A stretch of DNA of 64,000 bases from assembly GCA_010279815.1 (NCBI GenBank), contig QEOQ01000508.1, positions 2,069,129-2,133,128 on the forward strand, written 5' to 3'. This DNA is from Brachionus plicatilis. Lineage: Eukaryota; Rotifera; Eurotatoria; Ploima; Brachionidae. The stretch's first letter is position 1, and every line of letters begins with the position of its first letter. The position numbers and the translations under genes are program-made. This document shows positions 12,601-23,867 of the stretch, piece by piece. Under the pieces are notes generated by a model, which searched no databases, had not been told where the DNA came from, and saw only the letters and a program-made list of their open reading frames with translations.

Positions 12601-13320
12601 TTCAAAACATAAAATTTTTACTTATCTTTACTTTTGGGCTGTAAGTAAGCTATGGCTTTCGCATCTTTCCTTAACCTTTTTGAATAATAATAATAATTAT
12701 ATTTCTATGAGACAAATGATTTTTTATATTTTGTATTTGAAATAAGATTTTACAAGCGCAAGACCTAAACAGAGGATAAGTTTGCATTACAAACCGTCAG
12801 GAAGAACATGCCAATCCGGCTCAATAAAAAAGCAATCTAAGTTACTTTGAATTGTAAAGGTTTAAAATATTTTTGTCTGATATAAAAGATGAAATAAATT
12901 TTGTCGCATTGTTTCGAACATTCTGAAAAAACTCGGTCAATTAAACAGAATCTTAAAGATATTTAATCAAAATAAAAGGAAACCAAAATTTTTTTCTAAC
13001 CACCTTTAACCTTTTTTAAAATCATAAAAATCTTCCCTGTCACCTATTGAAGGTATCAATTTAATTCCTTTTTTTTATCACATTCGGACAATAGGACATT
13101 TCTCACTTCTCACATTTTTTTCTCACATCTCACATTCTCAAACTTTCAATTGCAGTTCTAATTGATTTTGAAAAAATTTCAATATAAATCAAATTAAAAA
13201 TATTTTTTAAAATTTTTTTATTTTATTTAACATTATCCTAAGACAAATATCAAAACACATTTAACTAAAAGTATGAACGCTCTTTCAAATAAAAAAAATA
13301 AAAAAAAAAATTAGCAAATA
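9653..13320. other. Intergenic region between the GH5 and microprotein genes
   Basis: It contains the GH5 3' end with a near AATAAATAATT signal (about 9707), a decayed LINE on the minus strand (separate entry) and otherwise AT-rich DNA. A short run of TCTCAC repeats lies at about 13100-13140, just before a CTTTCAATTGCAG acceptor-like site near 13155. That site could belong to the 5' leader of the microprotein gene. No other gene was recognised. Confidence 0.5.
10850..11880 (-). mobile_element. Decayed Jockey/CR1-type LINE, reverse-transcriptase part
   Basis: Read on the minus strand from 11880 down, the frames give WLDGLTLKWIEAFLKNRRQR, the RT motif GVPQGSVIDPLLF, the catalytic YADDT (near 11660), then a thumb region with FNTSKCVVMHYG and NQILGRIRKS, and the C-terminal ERRKRGDLIQL at about 11130. 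The frames are broken by stops and frameshifts, so it is inactive. The 5' half of the element (endonuclease) is missing. This is the typical 5' truncation of LINE insertions. Confidence 0.85.
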
Positions 13321-13482
13321 ATGTCCCGTCGTTTTGTATTTGGTTTCAGAAGATTTAAACCGATAGATGTAGGGGTATTCATTGGTGTTAACGTACTGGT
13401 CGGTCTGTACATTTGGAAACCGTATTTTGCTGAAATGGCAACAAAGAAGATCGAACAAGCACCAGCGCCTAAAGACTCTTAA
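13321..13482 (+). CDS. 53-residue single-span microprotein resembling PIGBOS1
   Basis: The open frame encodes an arginine-rich N-terminus (MSRRFVFGFRR), one hydrophobic span (about 17-31, VGVFIGVNVLVGLYI), then WKPYF and a short polar lysine/glutamate tail. Human PIGBOS1, a mitochondrial outer-membrane microprotein that affects the unfolded protein response, has almost the same length. It shares the N-terminal RR, the glycine-rich span ending in G-x-YI-x-x-P-x-F, and a charged tail. The composition is higher in GC than its surroundings, which supports coding. The gene ends 160 bases before VWA8 on the same strand, with AATAAA at 13519-13524. A TTTCAG at 13345-13350 inside the frame looks like a splice acceptor, so a shorter start is possible. 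The identity is tentative. Confidence 0.6.
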   Translation: MSRRFVFGFRRFKPIDVGVFIGVNVLVGLYIWKPYFAEMATKKIEQAPAPKDS

Positions 13483-13642
13483 CTAAACTTTTTCAAACCA
13501 AAACTCCGACTGATCTGTAATAAATTTATTTTATTTAATTTTAATTTTTTATTTTTTTTTACACAAATTCGCTATTAACAGTCGAATTTTTAGTATAAAG
13601 TGAAAAAGTTTTTTTAAATAAATAAAAAAAATTAAGTTTTAA
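13483..13642 (+). promoter_or_regulatory. Short intercistronic spacer before VWA8 with poly(A) signal
   Basis: In 160 bases it holds AATAAA (13519-13524), a T-rich tract, and two acceptor-like AG sites (ATTAACAG ending at 13581 and AATTTTTAG ending at 13593) before the VWA8 ATG. This order is what one expects of the spacer inside a trans-spliced operon. It could equally be a short promoter. Confidence 0.35.
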
Positions 13643-16600
13643 ATGCTGCCGGTTAGACCTGCTAATATCCATAAATTGGCTCAAATCAGTCAAAAACTTA
13701 CTTTCCAAAGCTCAAGCCGAGTTTATTCTTCTGAAAAAATCCCAGAAAAAAACTTCATCCGTCTTGGCGACCAAGTAAAAGAGCTCAAAACCCCAACTTG
13801 TCCAGAAAAAGTTCCTAAAGGCTATGCTGGTTTGAACAACTCTGTAAATTCCCAAGCATTTTTGCACAATTTAAGATGGCTGATGCAAAAAGACTCGCTA
13901 AAACAAGACTGTTACCTAATCGGCTCACCACCAGGTGCATTTCGGCGTCACCTTGCTTTTTCTTACGCTGAAATAACCAAACGTGAAATTGAATATTTGT
14001 GCTTGACTAGGGACACGACCGAGTCAGACATTAAACAACGCCGTGAGGTAAAAAACTCATCAGTGCTATACGAAAATCAATGCGCGGTTAATGCCGCCTT
14101 AAATGGCCGCATCCTGATTATTGAAGGCATTGAAAAGGCTGAAAGAAATTTGCTACCAATTTTGAACAACCTACTCGAAAACAGAGAGATCAATTTAGAT
14201 GATGGTCAATTTATGGTATCACCAGAAAGATATGACAAACTAAAGCACTTGAACACAAACATGAACAATTTGCTTCGAGTTCATGAAGACTTTAGGGTTA
14301 TTGCCATCGGTCTTCCGGTCCCAAAGTACAAGGGAAACTTACTCGACCCTCCACTAAGATCCAGATTCCAAGCTCACCTAGTTCCTTATCCAAATTATGA
14401 AGATTTTTTGTCCTATGTCCGATCAAAATATGAAAATGTCGACCCAGGACTCATTAAAAAATTTTTTGATTTTTCCTATTCTTTGTATGCCCCGGAAATG
14501 ACAAGCATTGGACTTGTTGATTTTCCTGTAGAAAATTTGGACAAAATTATTAAAATAGTCAACAATATTAATAACCAAGTATCACCACCAATTAAGGAAA
14601 TAAGTTTGGTCGAAAAAATTTATCCATTTCAGCTGCTCTATCAAAATGATGATAGCAAAGAAAAGGTTGTGTGGAATATGCTTGGTAAATTTGGAATAGA
14701 GGCAAAGTCAGATCAATGCAGTCAATCGACTGAAAATGAGCTAGTTTCTGTAGTTGACAAGTTGGATTCAAAGGTGGTGACTTTTAAATCTGGCTCCGAT
14801 TTGTTCACTGTGGAAGTGGGCAAAGGAAATAGTTGTGTAAATGAAAATAAAAGCTTCATAATGAACAGGTATCATTCGAGTTTGTTGGTGGACATGTTTT
14901 TGAACCATTCAAGTGGTCATGATTTTGTTCTGATTGGACCTACTGGCTGCGGCAAGACCGAATTGATTAACAAATTTGCTAGTTTATTAGATTATTCAAC
15001 TCAGTCAATGCATCTTTTTAAAGATATGAGCGCAAGAGATTTGATTCAGCAACGAATCACAGAAACTAATGGAGATACAAAATGGTTGAATTCGCCATTA
15101 ATTGAAGCCGCCATAAACGGAGATCTTATGATTTTGGGTTAGTTAATTTTTTCTTTTTTAAGTAAGCAAAGGAAACTTGGGACTATTTTTGAAATGTGTT
15201 TTGAATTAAAATTTCTAATATTATTTTTTCAAAAAAATAAATCTCGCAAAAATTTTAATTTTAATTACCGTAAACTCGTGACCATTACTCTTGGAACAAT
15301 GTCAAAATTTGGGTTTACTCCATACGGAACTAATACCATCGAAACCATGTTAAAAATTTTTTTTATCTTTTTTTAGAATAAACCTTGACGTCTGACTTTA
15401 AACTAAGAGTAAGCGCAAAACTTCGATTTTATTCTTAGAATAATTTCAAATTTATTTTGCAAAAAAAAATTTAAAAATTGTAGTGTTAAGTTCGAAATTT
15501 AAAAAAATTAAAAATTAAACTTTATTCTAATTTTTGTATTTATGTAATGTAATATGGGACAATAAAAAGATTGTTATAACTAATTCTTTATTAATGATAA
15601 GATGGCTAAAATAATAAAAAGAGTTGCTTATATATTGAATTATGTACGTGACAAGATTCTTAAAAAGAATAAAGATGCAATTGCAAATTACCAAATAAGG
15701 TAAAATGAATTTTAATAAGTTCTAGTTGATAAAATATTCAAGTCATCAACTTATAATATGACATTTATTCTGAGAGTAAAAATTAAATTCGATTAAAAAT
15801 TAAAAATTATAATTAAATTTAAAATTAAAAAATTCGATTTAATAGCCAAAAAAAACTGTTTAAAAACATTTATTTTTTATTTTGCCTAATAATTTTACCA
15901 TTTTCGTCACGATTAAAAAAATTAAAAATCAAGAAAACTAAAAAAAATGTAAAGCAAAAATAAGATAACAAGTTAAAATATAATAAAAATGGCAATTTAA
16001 ATATACAAATTATAAGTAATGACAGGTGCAAAATTTTTAAATATTAAAGGAGGAAAATAAAGTTCAGGAAATAAAGAATAAATAGTAAGATTACACAATA
16101 GAGTCCGGTATTTGTCATATCTTGATTCAAAACCTGGAACAAACTTTTTTCTTTCTATTAAATGATTCAACAGTTTTTTGAAAAAAGGAAGAAAAGATTA
16201 TCAGCAGTTCGTCAATTTTTTCTAAAACCTGATTGTTCATGAATTAATAATAAGTTTTGTACTTTATAACTATAAAATCTCGAGTAGACTGTACGTTCCA
16301 GCAGTTTTCCTAGACTGTTTTTCTTTAAGAATTTTTAAATATTTAAATATTTAAAATAATGATATGATATACTGATTTCTAAAGATTTATGGAAATAAAA
16401 TCTAGGGACAAAAATAAATCAGGTTCCTGGTTATTTAATTTGATTCAAAATTAACTTTTACTTGAAGATTAAAAACGGTTTTATAGCTGGTTTTAATTCA
16501 AGATTTATCGAATACCTCACTTAATTGTTTAATTGCTACCTTAATTATTTCTTTATATTTATTTATCAAATGTTTCTTCTCTCATAGAGATGGTAATTTC

Positions 16601-19600
16601 AATTTCAATCATATTTTGATTTTTTTAATTCCAGAGAAATGAGTAAAAATAAGATTTTTTTTAAAATAATCTGTTTGTTAAGTTCAAATTTTAAATTTAA
16701 TGCTGCAACAGAATAAAAAAAATTTAATTTTTTATCTTTTTTTTTTTTAATTTTAGGGTTTAATAAAAAATTTGAATAAATTGCCAATTTTAAATTTTAG
16801 TTTTTTTCTAAATTTATTTCTAGGTTTTAGAATTGATTAAATAGATCTAAAAAACAATTAAAATTAATAATTTGATTTCCAAAATTTATTATAATAAGTA
16901 TAGTTTTTGTAAAAAAGGAAAAAAAAATATTTTTTTAGGGGTTCTTCGTCTTTTTTTTTATTTCAGGTACCTTTTCAAGTTCATGTTGTCTCATTTAATA
17001 TGAGATCGATTAAATACCACCCATTTTTAAATTTTAAAATTTACTTTTAATCTTGTTTTAATTAACTTAATTTTGAATTTTTTTTAATCTGAAAGATCTA
17101 TTGAACAGATAATCAAATAAATAATAAAATAGCAATAAAATTTATTTTCAAGATGGTATTCATCGACTCAAGGATGACACTTTGATGTCTTTGAGGAGAC
17201 TTATCCAAGATCGCGAGTTGGATCTGTTAGATGGACGCAAATTAATTCGTCACGACAAGTACGACGAATTAATAAACACAGCTACAAATGATGAAGAAAA
17301 AAAAAGAATTAAAAGCAGACTAATGCGTATTGACCCGGCATTTAAAATTATCGGCACTGCCGAGGCCTCCAGTCTATCAGACAATAAAGCCACTATCGAA
17401 TGGCTCAATTCTGAAGTTCTTAACCTATTCTTATATGAAAAAGTTGACCCTCTAGGCCTTGAATATGAACATGAAATTTTGAGCAGAAAATTTCTTCTCA
17501 ATGATAAACACGAACAATTGTTCGAAATAATCCGTCAACTAAAATCCGCTGCCCAAACTGATACCCATCTAAAACATGTCTCGAGCCTTTTCACTCTGCG
17601 CAAGCTCATCCGCATGTGCAAAAAGATCGAAAAATATCCAAACATAAACTTGGGTGAAGAAATTTTAAACTCTTGTTTGTACAAATTTATGCCCAGCTTG
17701 AACAAACAAATACTTGACGACTTTCTGGCCAAATTTACCTTTGAGTCATCAAATGCATCTGAAACAGTGCAAATTCCGGCACCCATAAAACAAAAATCAG
17801 AAAAGCTGGCCAAAATACCCGATGTTGTATTTTACGAGAACAAACTGCATTCAAAAATACTCAACAACTTGTACCAAGATTTTAGCCTTGGCGAACATCT
17901 ACTTCTAATTGGAAACCAAGGAACTGGAAAAAATAAATTAGTCGATAGATTTTTGATGCTCACTCAAACACCGCGAGAATATTTGCAGCTGCATCGCGAC
18001 ACCACTGTTCACTCATTGACAGTCCAGCCGTGCATCAAAAATGGTGTGGTGTTGTATGAAGACTCGCCATTGGTAAAGGCAATAAAGACTGGTGAAGTTC
18101 TGGTGATTGACGAGGCCGACAAGGCTCCGCTGCATGTGACAAGTGTTTTAAAGAGTTTAATAGAAAACGGTGAGATGATACTTAGTGATGGTCGTCGGAT
18201 TGTAAAGAACCTAAATGGAAGAAACAGTGAAAAATACATTCAGATGCACCCAGATTTCCGCATGATCATTCTTGCCAATCGGCCAGGCTATCCATTTCTG
18301 GGAAATGATTTTTTTTCCATTTTAGGAGATTTGCTGTCCACTCACCCAATTGACAATCCTGATCCCGATTCCGAGATTCAGATGCTCAGAAATTATGCGC
18401 CAAGTCTTAGTGATGAAGTGTTAAAAAAATTAATCTCTGCTTTTGGCACTTTGAGAAAAATGTCCGACCAGGGCCTCATTTCCTACCCCTATTCCACTCG
18501 CGAGATAGTCAATGTGGTGAAGCATATGCAAAAATATCCCGATGATTCTTTGCCACAAGTGTTGGCAAATGTTTATGATTTTGACCACTTTGAAGATCAA
18601 AACAATTTGAAGGAAACATTTAGAGAGGTAATGAACAAGCACGGAATTCCGGTGGGAGCCTCGCGTCTCTCAATCAGTCTTTCGGAGGTGCAAAAGCTTC
18701 CACAGATATCGTCTAATTTAGATGTTGTGACAAAGAGAGTGTCACCAAGTTCTGTGGAGTTGTCCAAATTTGGTCTAAGTGCACCATTTCAAATGGAAAG
18801 TGAAGTTTTTGAGTGCGAACATGTCGAGAAAAGAGCTGATTACTTTTCGGAGCTGAGATCTACTTGGTCATTAGGAGCCAAGCAGAAACTAATATCAGAT
18901 TTAATGGTAAAAGATAAACGAGCCTATGTCACTGGTGTTAAACCTTTGAGTGTTGTTGAAATTGACTTGGAGAGCAGCAAAGCCAAAGAAATTCTGGTCG
19001 GAGGCTATTTTAAAGGCGCTTGGCGAAGCTTTTATCCTAATTTTAAAATTTTGAATGTGGACTCGAAAATTATTCTCTATGAAGAATCGACTAATCAGGC
19101 TATTCAATTAGATTTTGAAAGTTTGACTGGAAAAAAATTGGAATTTTCTGGAGGGTTTTTGGGGCCCAAAATTTCAAAATATTTTCAAACTCAATCGAGT
19201 CAAAATAGATTAGTTAATTTTAATGATAAGATTTTGGTTCAATATAAAAGTGGATCGAGTGATTTTACAGTGTTGAATTTTGACACTTACGAAGACAAGC
19301 GGATTGTAATTGATCCGGGTCTAAGAATTAACAATTTGATAAAAATTAATGAGAGGTGCCTGCTAACTGCTTTGTATGATCCAAGTGATATCAAAAATAG
19401 TGGAATGGCAAAAAATGAAAATCTTAGCTATTTTCTTATCGACATATTTAGTGATCGAATGGATCTTATTAAATCGAACTTGTTTGACAATGGTGATACT
19501 TTTTTGAGCATGATAGACATCAAAAATGAAAATTTTGATAATATTTTAGAGGTAGGTTATTTTTTTTATAAATTTTTTTATAGATTGTAGCACAACGATA

Positions 19601-22600
19601 AAGTTGTAATAAAAATATGATGTTTTAAGTAAATTTTAAACAACTAGAGAAAGTGAAGTTTTCAATTCACTTTGTGTAAAAAAAATTTAAAATTTTTTAC
19701 CTAAATCGGCCAATGTTTAATTTGTTTAAATATTCAAACTATTATACATTTTTTGCAAAAACATCATTTTGATTATTCAAATATCTTTAATAAGTTAAGT
19801 AAATGAAATGTTATGACAAGAGGACTAGCATGTTAATAAGTCTAAAAATTCGAAGTGACAAATTAGTTTTTGAAAATTTTTAAATTTTAAGTATTTTTAC
19901 TTCACTCAATACAAATGAGTGCAAAAATTAGAATTTTTTCCAACTAATATTCACTGATATTAAATAACACGAATGTTAAGCGAATTAAAAAAAAAATTTA
20001 ACTTTCCAATTTTTAAAACAAAACAGAAAATGTGTTTTATTTTTTCGATTTATTAGAATCTTCGATATAAACTATTTTGATACTTAAGAAATTATTATTA
20101 AAACAGGATTTTTGAAAGTACAAATGAAGTAAAAATATTTTGAATGCTATCCATCATTATTCTTTTGTTTTTATTTAAATTCAACATTACAATAAATTTC
20201 ATAAAATATATCAATAAATCTAAAAATTGTATATGTTATCGTAAAATTGTATATTTTACTAAATATTTACAGTGTTTAGAGTTAAACTGTATAATGGGTA
20301 AGATTACATCATTTTACGTAATTTTACGTCAGAAAATGTAAGTTTACATAATATTTCATCATTTCTTGTATGTAAGAAAATGTAAGATAACATAATCTTA
20401 CGAAATTTACGTAATATTACACTAGTTTAGTACTTTTTCTTACAATTAACCCTCTTACAATGTAATAATATGCAAAACTTAAAATTTAAAAATTTTCAAA
20501 AACTAATTTATCAATTCGGCTAATTAACATGCTAGTCCTCTTGTCATAACGTTTCATTTTCACTAAACTAGTGTAATATTACGTAAAATTACGTAAGATT
20601 ATATTATCTTACATTTTCTTACATACAAGAAATGATGTAATATTATTTAAGCTTACATTTTCTGACGTAAAATTATGGAAAATGATGTAATCGTACCCAT
20701 TATACAGTTTAACTTTAAACACTAATTTTTTTCGTAAATTACAAAAAAAAAAGAAAAATATATCCGCTTCACTTGTTTTACCAAGAATTATTGGAACAAT
20801 TAGCTTCATAATTTTTAAAAAATTAAAAGATTATTTAAATTTTATTTTATTTTATTTTATGGTGTGATTAATCTAATTAATAATTACAAACAACAAACAT
20901 TTAAAATAAATTAACAATTAAAGTTTTTATCCTAATTTACTAAATTGGAGCTAATTATTAAAAGTAACTAGGAAGTTTTGAAAAAGATATTTTTTTCTTG
21001 TTTTGTCATTATTTTCTTTACTTTGCGTAAATTCGCAAAATTATTAGAATTTACGATTACATATACATTTTTGTATACTTTCTAAGAGTGCAAAATTTTT
21101 TCTGTAAATTGTTTCAGCTAATATATTTAATGTAACAACTAGTTCCAGTTTTCCAAAAATTCTAAAAAATACACTAAATTTAAATATACAAAAATTATTT
21201 GGCAATTAATTATAGAGGCTCGATTCAGGTGATATATTGTATTATTTAATAAACTTTGGACTTTTTGAGAAAAAAATGCTTTATTTTTGTTCTGTTTCTT
21301 TGTTCTAAATTAGAACATTAGAGCCATGTCATATTTTAAAATACCCACTGTATAGAAAAAAAAAAGCTTAATTAATTATCATATTAATTTATAATTTTAT
21401 ATTAAAATGAATTATAAAAACTAACCAAAATTTTTTTAGAATTTTTTAAGAATTTTTTAAATCAAGTTAAACTATTAAAAAAAACTCTAAGAAAAATTGA
21501 TTTTTATAATGACTTTATTTATTATAATGTCTCAAAACTTCTAAAACAAATTATTTTTACTTATTCTTTTTATTATAATGATTTTTTAAATTTTATTTAC
21601 TTTGAAATTTCTTAAAAAAATCAATAATTGAAAAGTAATTGGCCCGAAGGAAAGATTGAAATCCATTCCAACCTAACTCAATTTTATGGTATTTTATTTT
21701 AATAAAAAAATAAACAAAAATATCAAAAAGACAATCAATCCAATAAAAGATAAATTATAATTGAAGACTTTCTTTACCCTAATTTGAATTTTTGTTTGTA
21801 TTAAAACATCATTTTTTTAAGTACAAATAAACTATATTTTTACAGAATCTGTAAAGAACCTTAAAAAATTCTTCAAAAAACCTTAGAATTTTTTAAAAAT
21901 TTTTTGTCAGGTATCATATTTTCAATTAAGTGCAAATATTAGAAAACTGCTGACATTAAGCAGACAATAGATTTTTAGGTAAAGAAAAATAAAATAAAAT
22001 TATCACAAAATAAAGAATTTAATTGAATCGATTTATCATTGCCTTTTAAAAATAGTCTTAAAATTTCAGCATAAGTGTTTAATAGTCCGAATTATCAAAA
22101 AAATAGCCATTTTCAAGTTAAAATAAAATTACGCTTTAATTTTTTCAGTTCTTTTTTTCCAACAATATTTGGTTAAGCTTACAAATTGTGCTGAAAAAAA
22201 TTTAAAAAAAAATTTTCTTGAAGATCTATCCAAATAAGAATGTGTCCAATGCATTAATTATCCCGTCTATCAAAAACCACCTTATTCTTTTGTCTGACAG
22301 TGGGAATGAAAAAATGACTAAATGGAACTGTCAACGAGAGATCTCCTTGCGAAATGATAACTCAAAAATAAAAAGTCAAATTCCTCTATTAAAATCTATT
22401 GTAGACCAGGAAAGAAAATTAATTATTACTCAAATTAGCAACGAAAGTCGCCCTTCGTTGAAAGATTTCAACCCAAATACACTTGGCTTAATTGAAATTA
22501 TAGACCTGAGAGAGAAGACAGTAAAATACCTTCAAGTTCCGAAACCATTTAATTTTACCAATCTTGATTCTTGGGATCTAAAATCTGGTCAAAACGAATC

Positions 22601-23867
22601 AGAATTCCTGCTAGATGTCTCCAAAGACTTTGTTTACAGTCTCGATTTTTACGGCAATCTGCATCAATGGGAAGTTGACAAAGCTCAACTTTCACTCTCT
22701 TTGGATAAGTGGAAAAAAATGGTCCAGTCGTATTCGTCCAAATTGAGCCTTGATTACTTCAAAGAAAGTCCAAATACAGAATTGAAAGATTTTAATGGTC
22801 CAAAGCATGGTAAGATTGATGAAAAAAATGCACCACATGTAGGAGGAAATACTTGGGCCGGAGGATCCGGCGGGTTCGATACGGCCGGCCTTGGCGGTGT
22901 CGGTGGACCGTACCGTCTAGACTCTGGTAACCAAGTATTTCAGGTGAGCGATGAAATGAAACAGAATGTGCCAGAACACGTGCGCAAAGCCGCTCGGGAA
23001 ATGGGTGAAAAAGCGTTCCGAGAGCGCCTCAAAGAAATCAAAATGAGTCCTTATGAGCATGAAATATACTCGAAATATTTGAACAATGTAAAGCGGCCTA
23101 TTCAACAATTGAGGAATATTCTTGAGAGTTTGGAGGCGAAAAAAAAAGAGCGACAGTGGCTCAAGAACCAGACCCAAGGTGATTTGGATGATGCAAAATT
23201 GGTTGAGGCTATAACTGGAGAAAAAAATATTTACAAAAGACGTGGTGAAGATCCCAATGCGGACAATTCGTTTGAGCACGAAAAACCCAAAAGAATTAAA
23301 TTAGTGGTTGATGTGAGTGGCAGTATGTATCGCTTTAATGGAGTTGACAATCGTTTGGAACGTGAAATGGAATCTGTTCTGATGGTTATGGAATCTTTTA
23401 GTGGTTTTGAAAATAAAATTGTTTATGACATAGTGGGTCATTCAGGCGATGGTTACAACATTGTTTTTGTTGAGGCCGGAAAGGCACCCAAAAATGAGGC
23501 AGAACGACTTCAAGTTCTGCACACATTGGTCGCCCATGCTCAATTTTGCTCATCTGGCGATCATACATTTGAGGCTACAAAGCAAGCTGTTACAGATTTG
23601 GCCAAAGAGGAAGCTGACGACTATTTTGTTATTGTCCTGTCCGATGCCAATTTTGATAGATATGGTCTGTCGCCCAGAAACTTTTCACGCATCATGACCG
23701 ACACAGATCGTAAGGTGAATGTGTTTTGTCTATTTATTGGAACGCTTGGAAATCAGGCTGTTTATCTAAAGAACAATTTACCAGCAAATAAAGCTTTTAT
23801 TTGCATGAATACAACTGATATACCCAAGATCATGCAACAGATATTTCAATCGGCTATGCTTGCTTAA
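13643..23867 (+). CDS. VWA8: VWA8, mitochondrial AAA+ ATPase with C-terminal VWA domain
   Basis: The exons are 13643-15137, 17153-19551 and 22224-23867, giving 1845 residues (human about 1905). Exon 1 ends in ATTTTGG before GTTAGT and joins exon 2 to give LMILDGIHRL. Exon 2 ends LE before GTAGGT, phase 0. The N-terminus is basic and serine-rich, consistent with a mitochondrial transit peptide. There are three AAA+ modules. The first has a degenerate Walker A (GSPPGAFRR, near 94). The second has a canonical one (GPTGCGKT, 432-439) with Walker B LMILDG. The third has GNQGTGKNK (752-760) with VLVIDEAD. A glycine-rich family signature (WAGGSGGFDTAGLGGVGGPY) precedes the VWA domain, whose MIDAS is DVSGSM at 1661-1666. 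The family is dynein-like in ATPase organisation; its cellular task is poorly known. The gene is complete. Confidence 0.95.
15138..17152 (+). other. VWA8 intron 1
   Basis: A 2,015-base intron from GTTAGT to TTTTCAAG. It interrupts the Walker B strand of the second AAA+ module. It is AT-rich throughout with no recognised coding sequence, RNA gene or terminal-repeat element. Confidence 0.8.
19799..20723. repeat. Nested inverted repeats in VWA8 intron 2
   Basis: There are two interleaved inverted pairs. Pair A is 19799-19891 against 20477-20563 and shares GACAAGAGGACTAGCATGTT. Pair B is about 20271-20431 against 20562-20723 and shares AAATGTAAGATAA and TTGTATGTAAGAAAATGTAA. The order is A, B, A', B'. 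Pair B begins with TACAGTGTTTA, like the TA-flanked CAGT-end repeats elsewhere in the window, and is rich in TTACGTAA. The host intron is 19552-22223; no exon was found in the rest of it. Confidence 0.75.
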
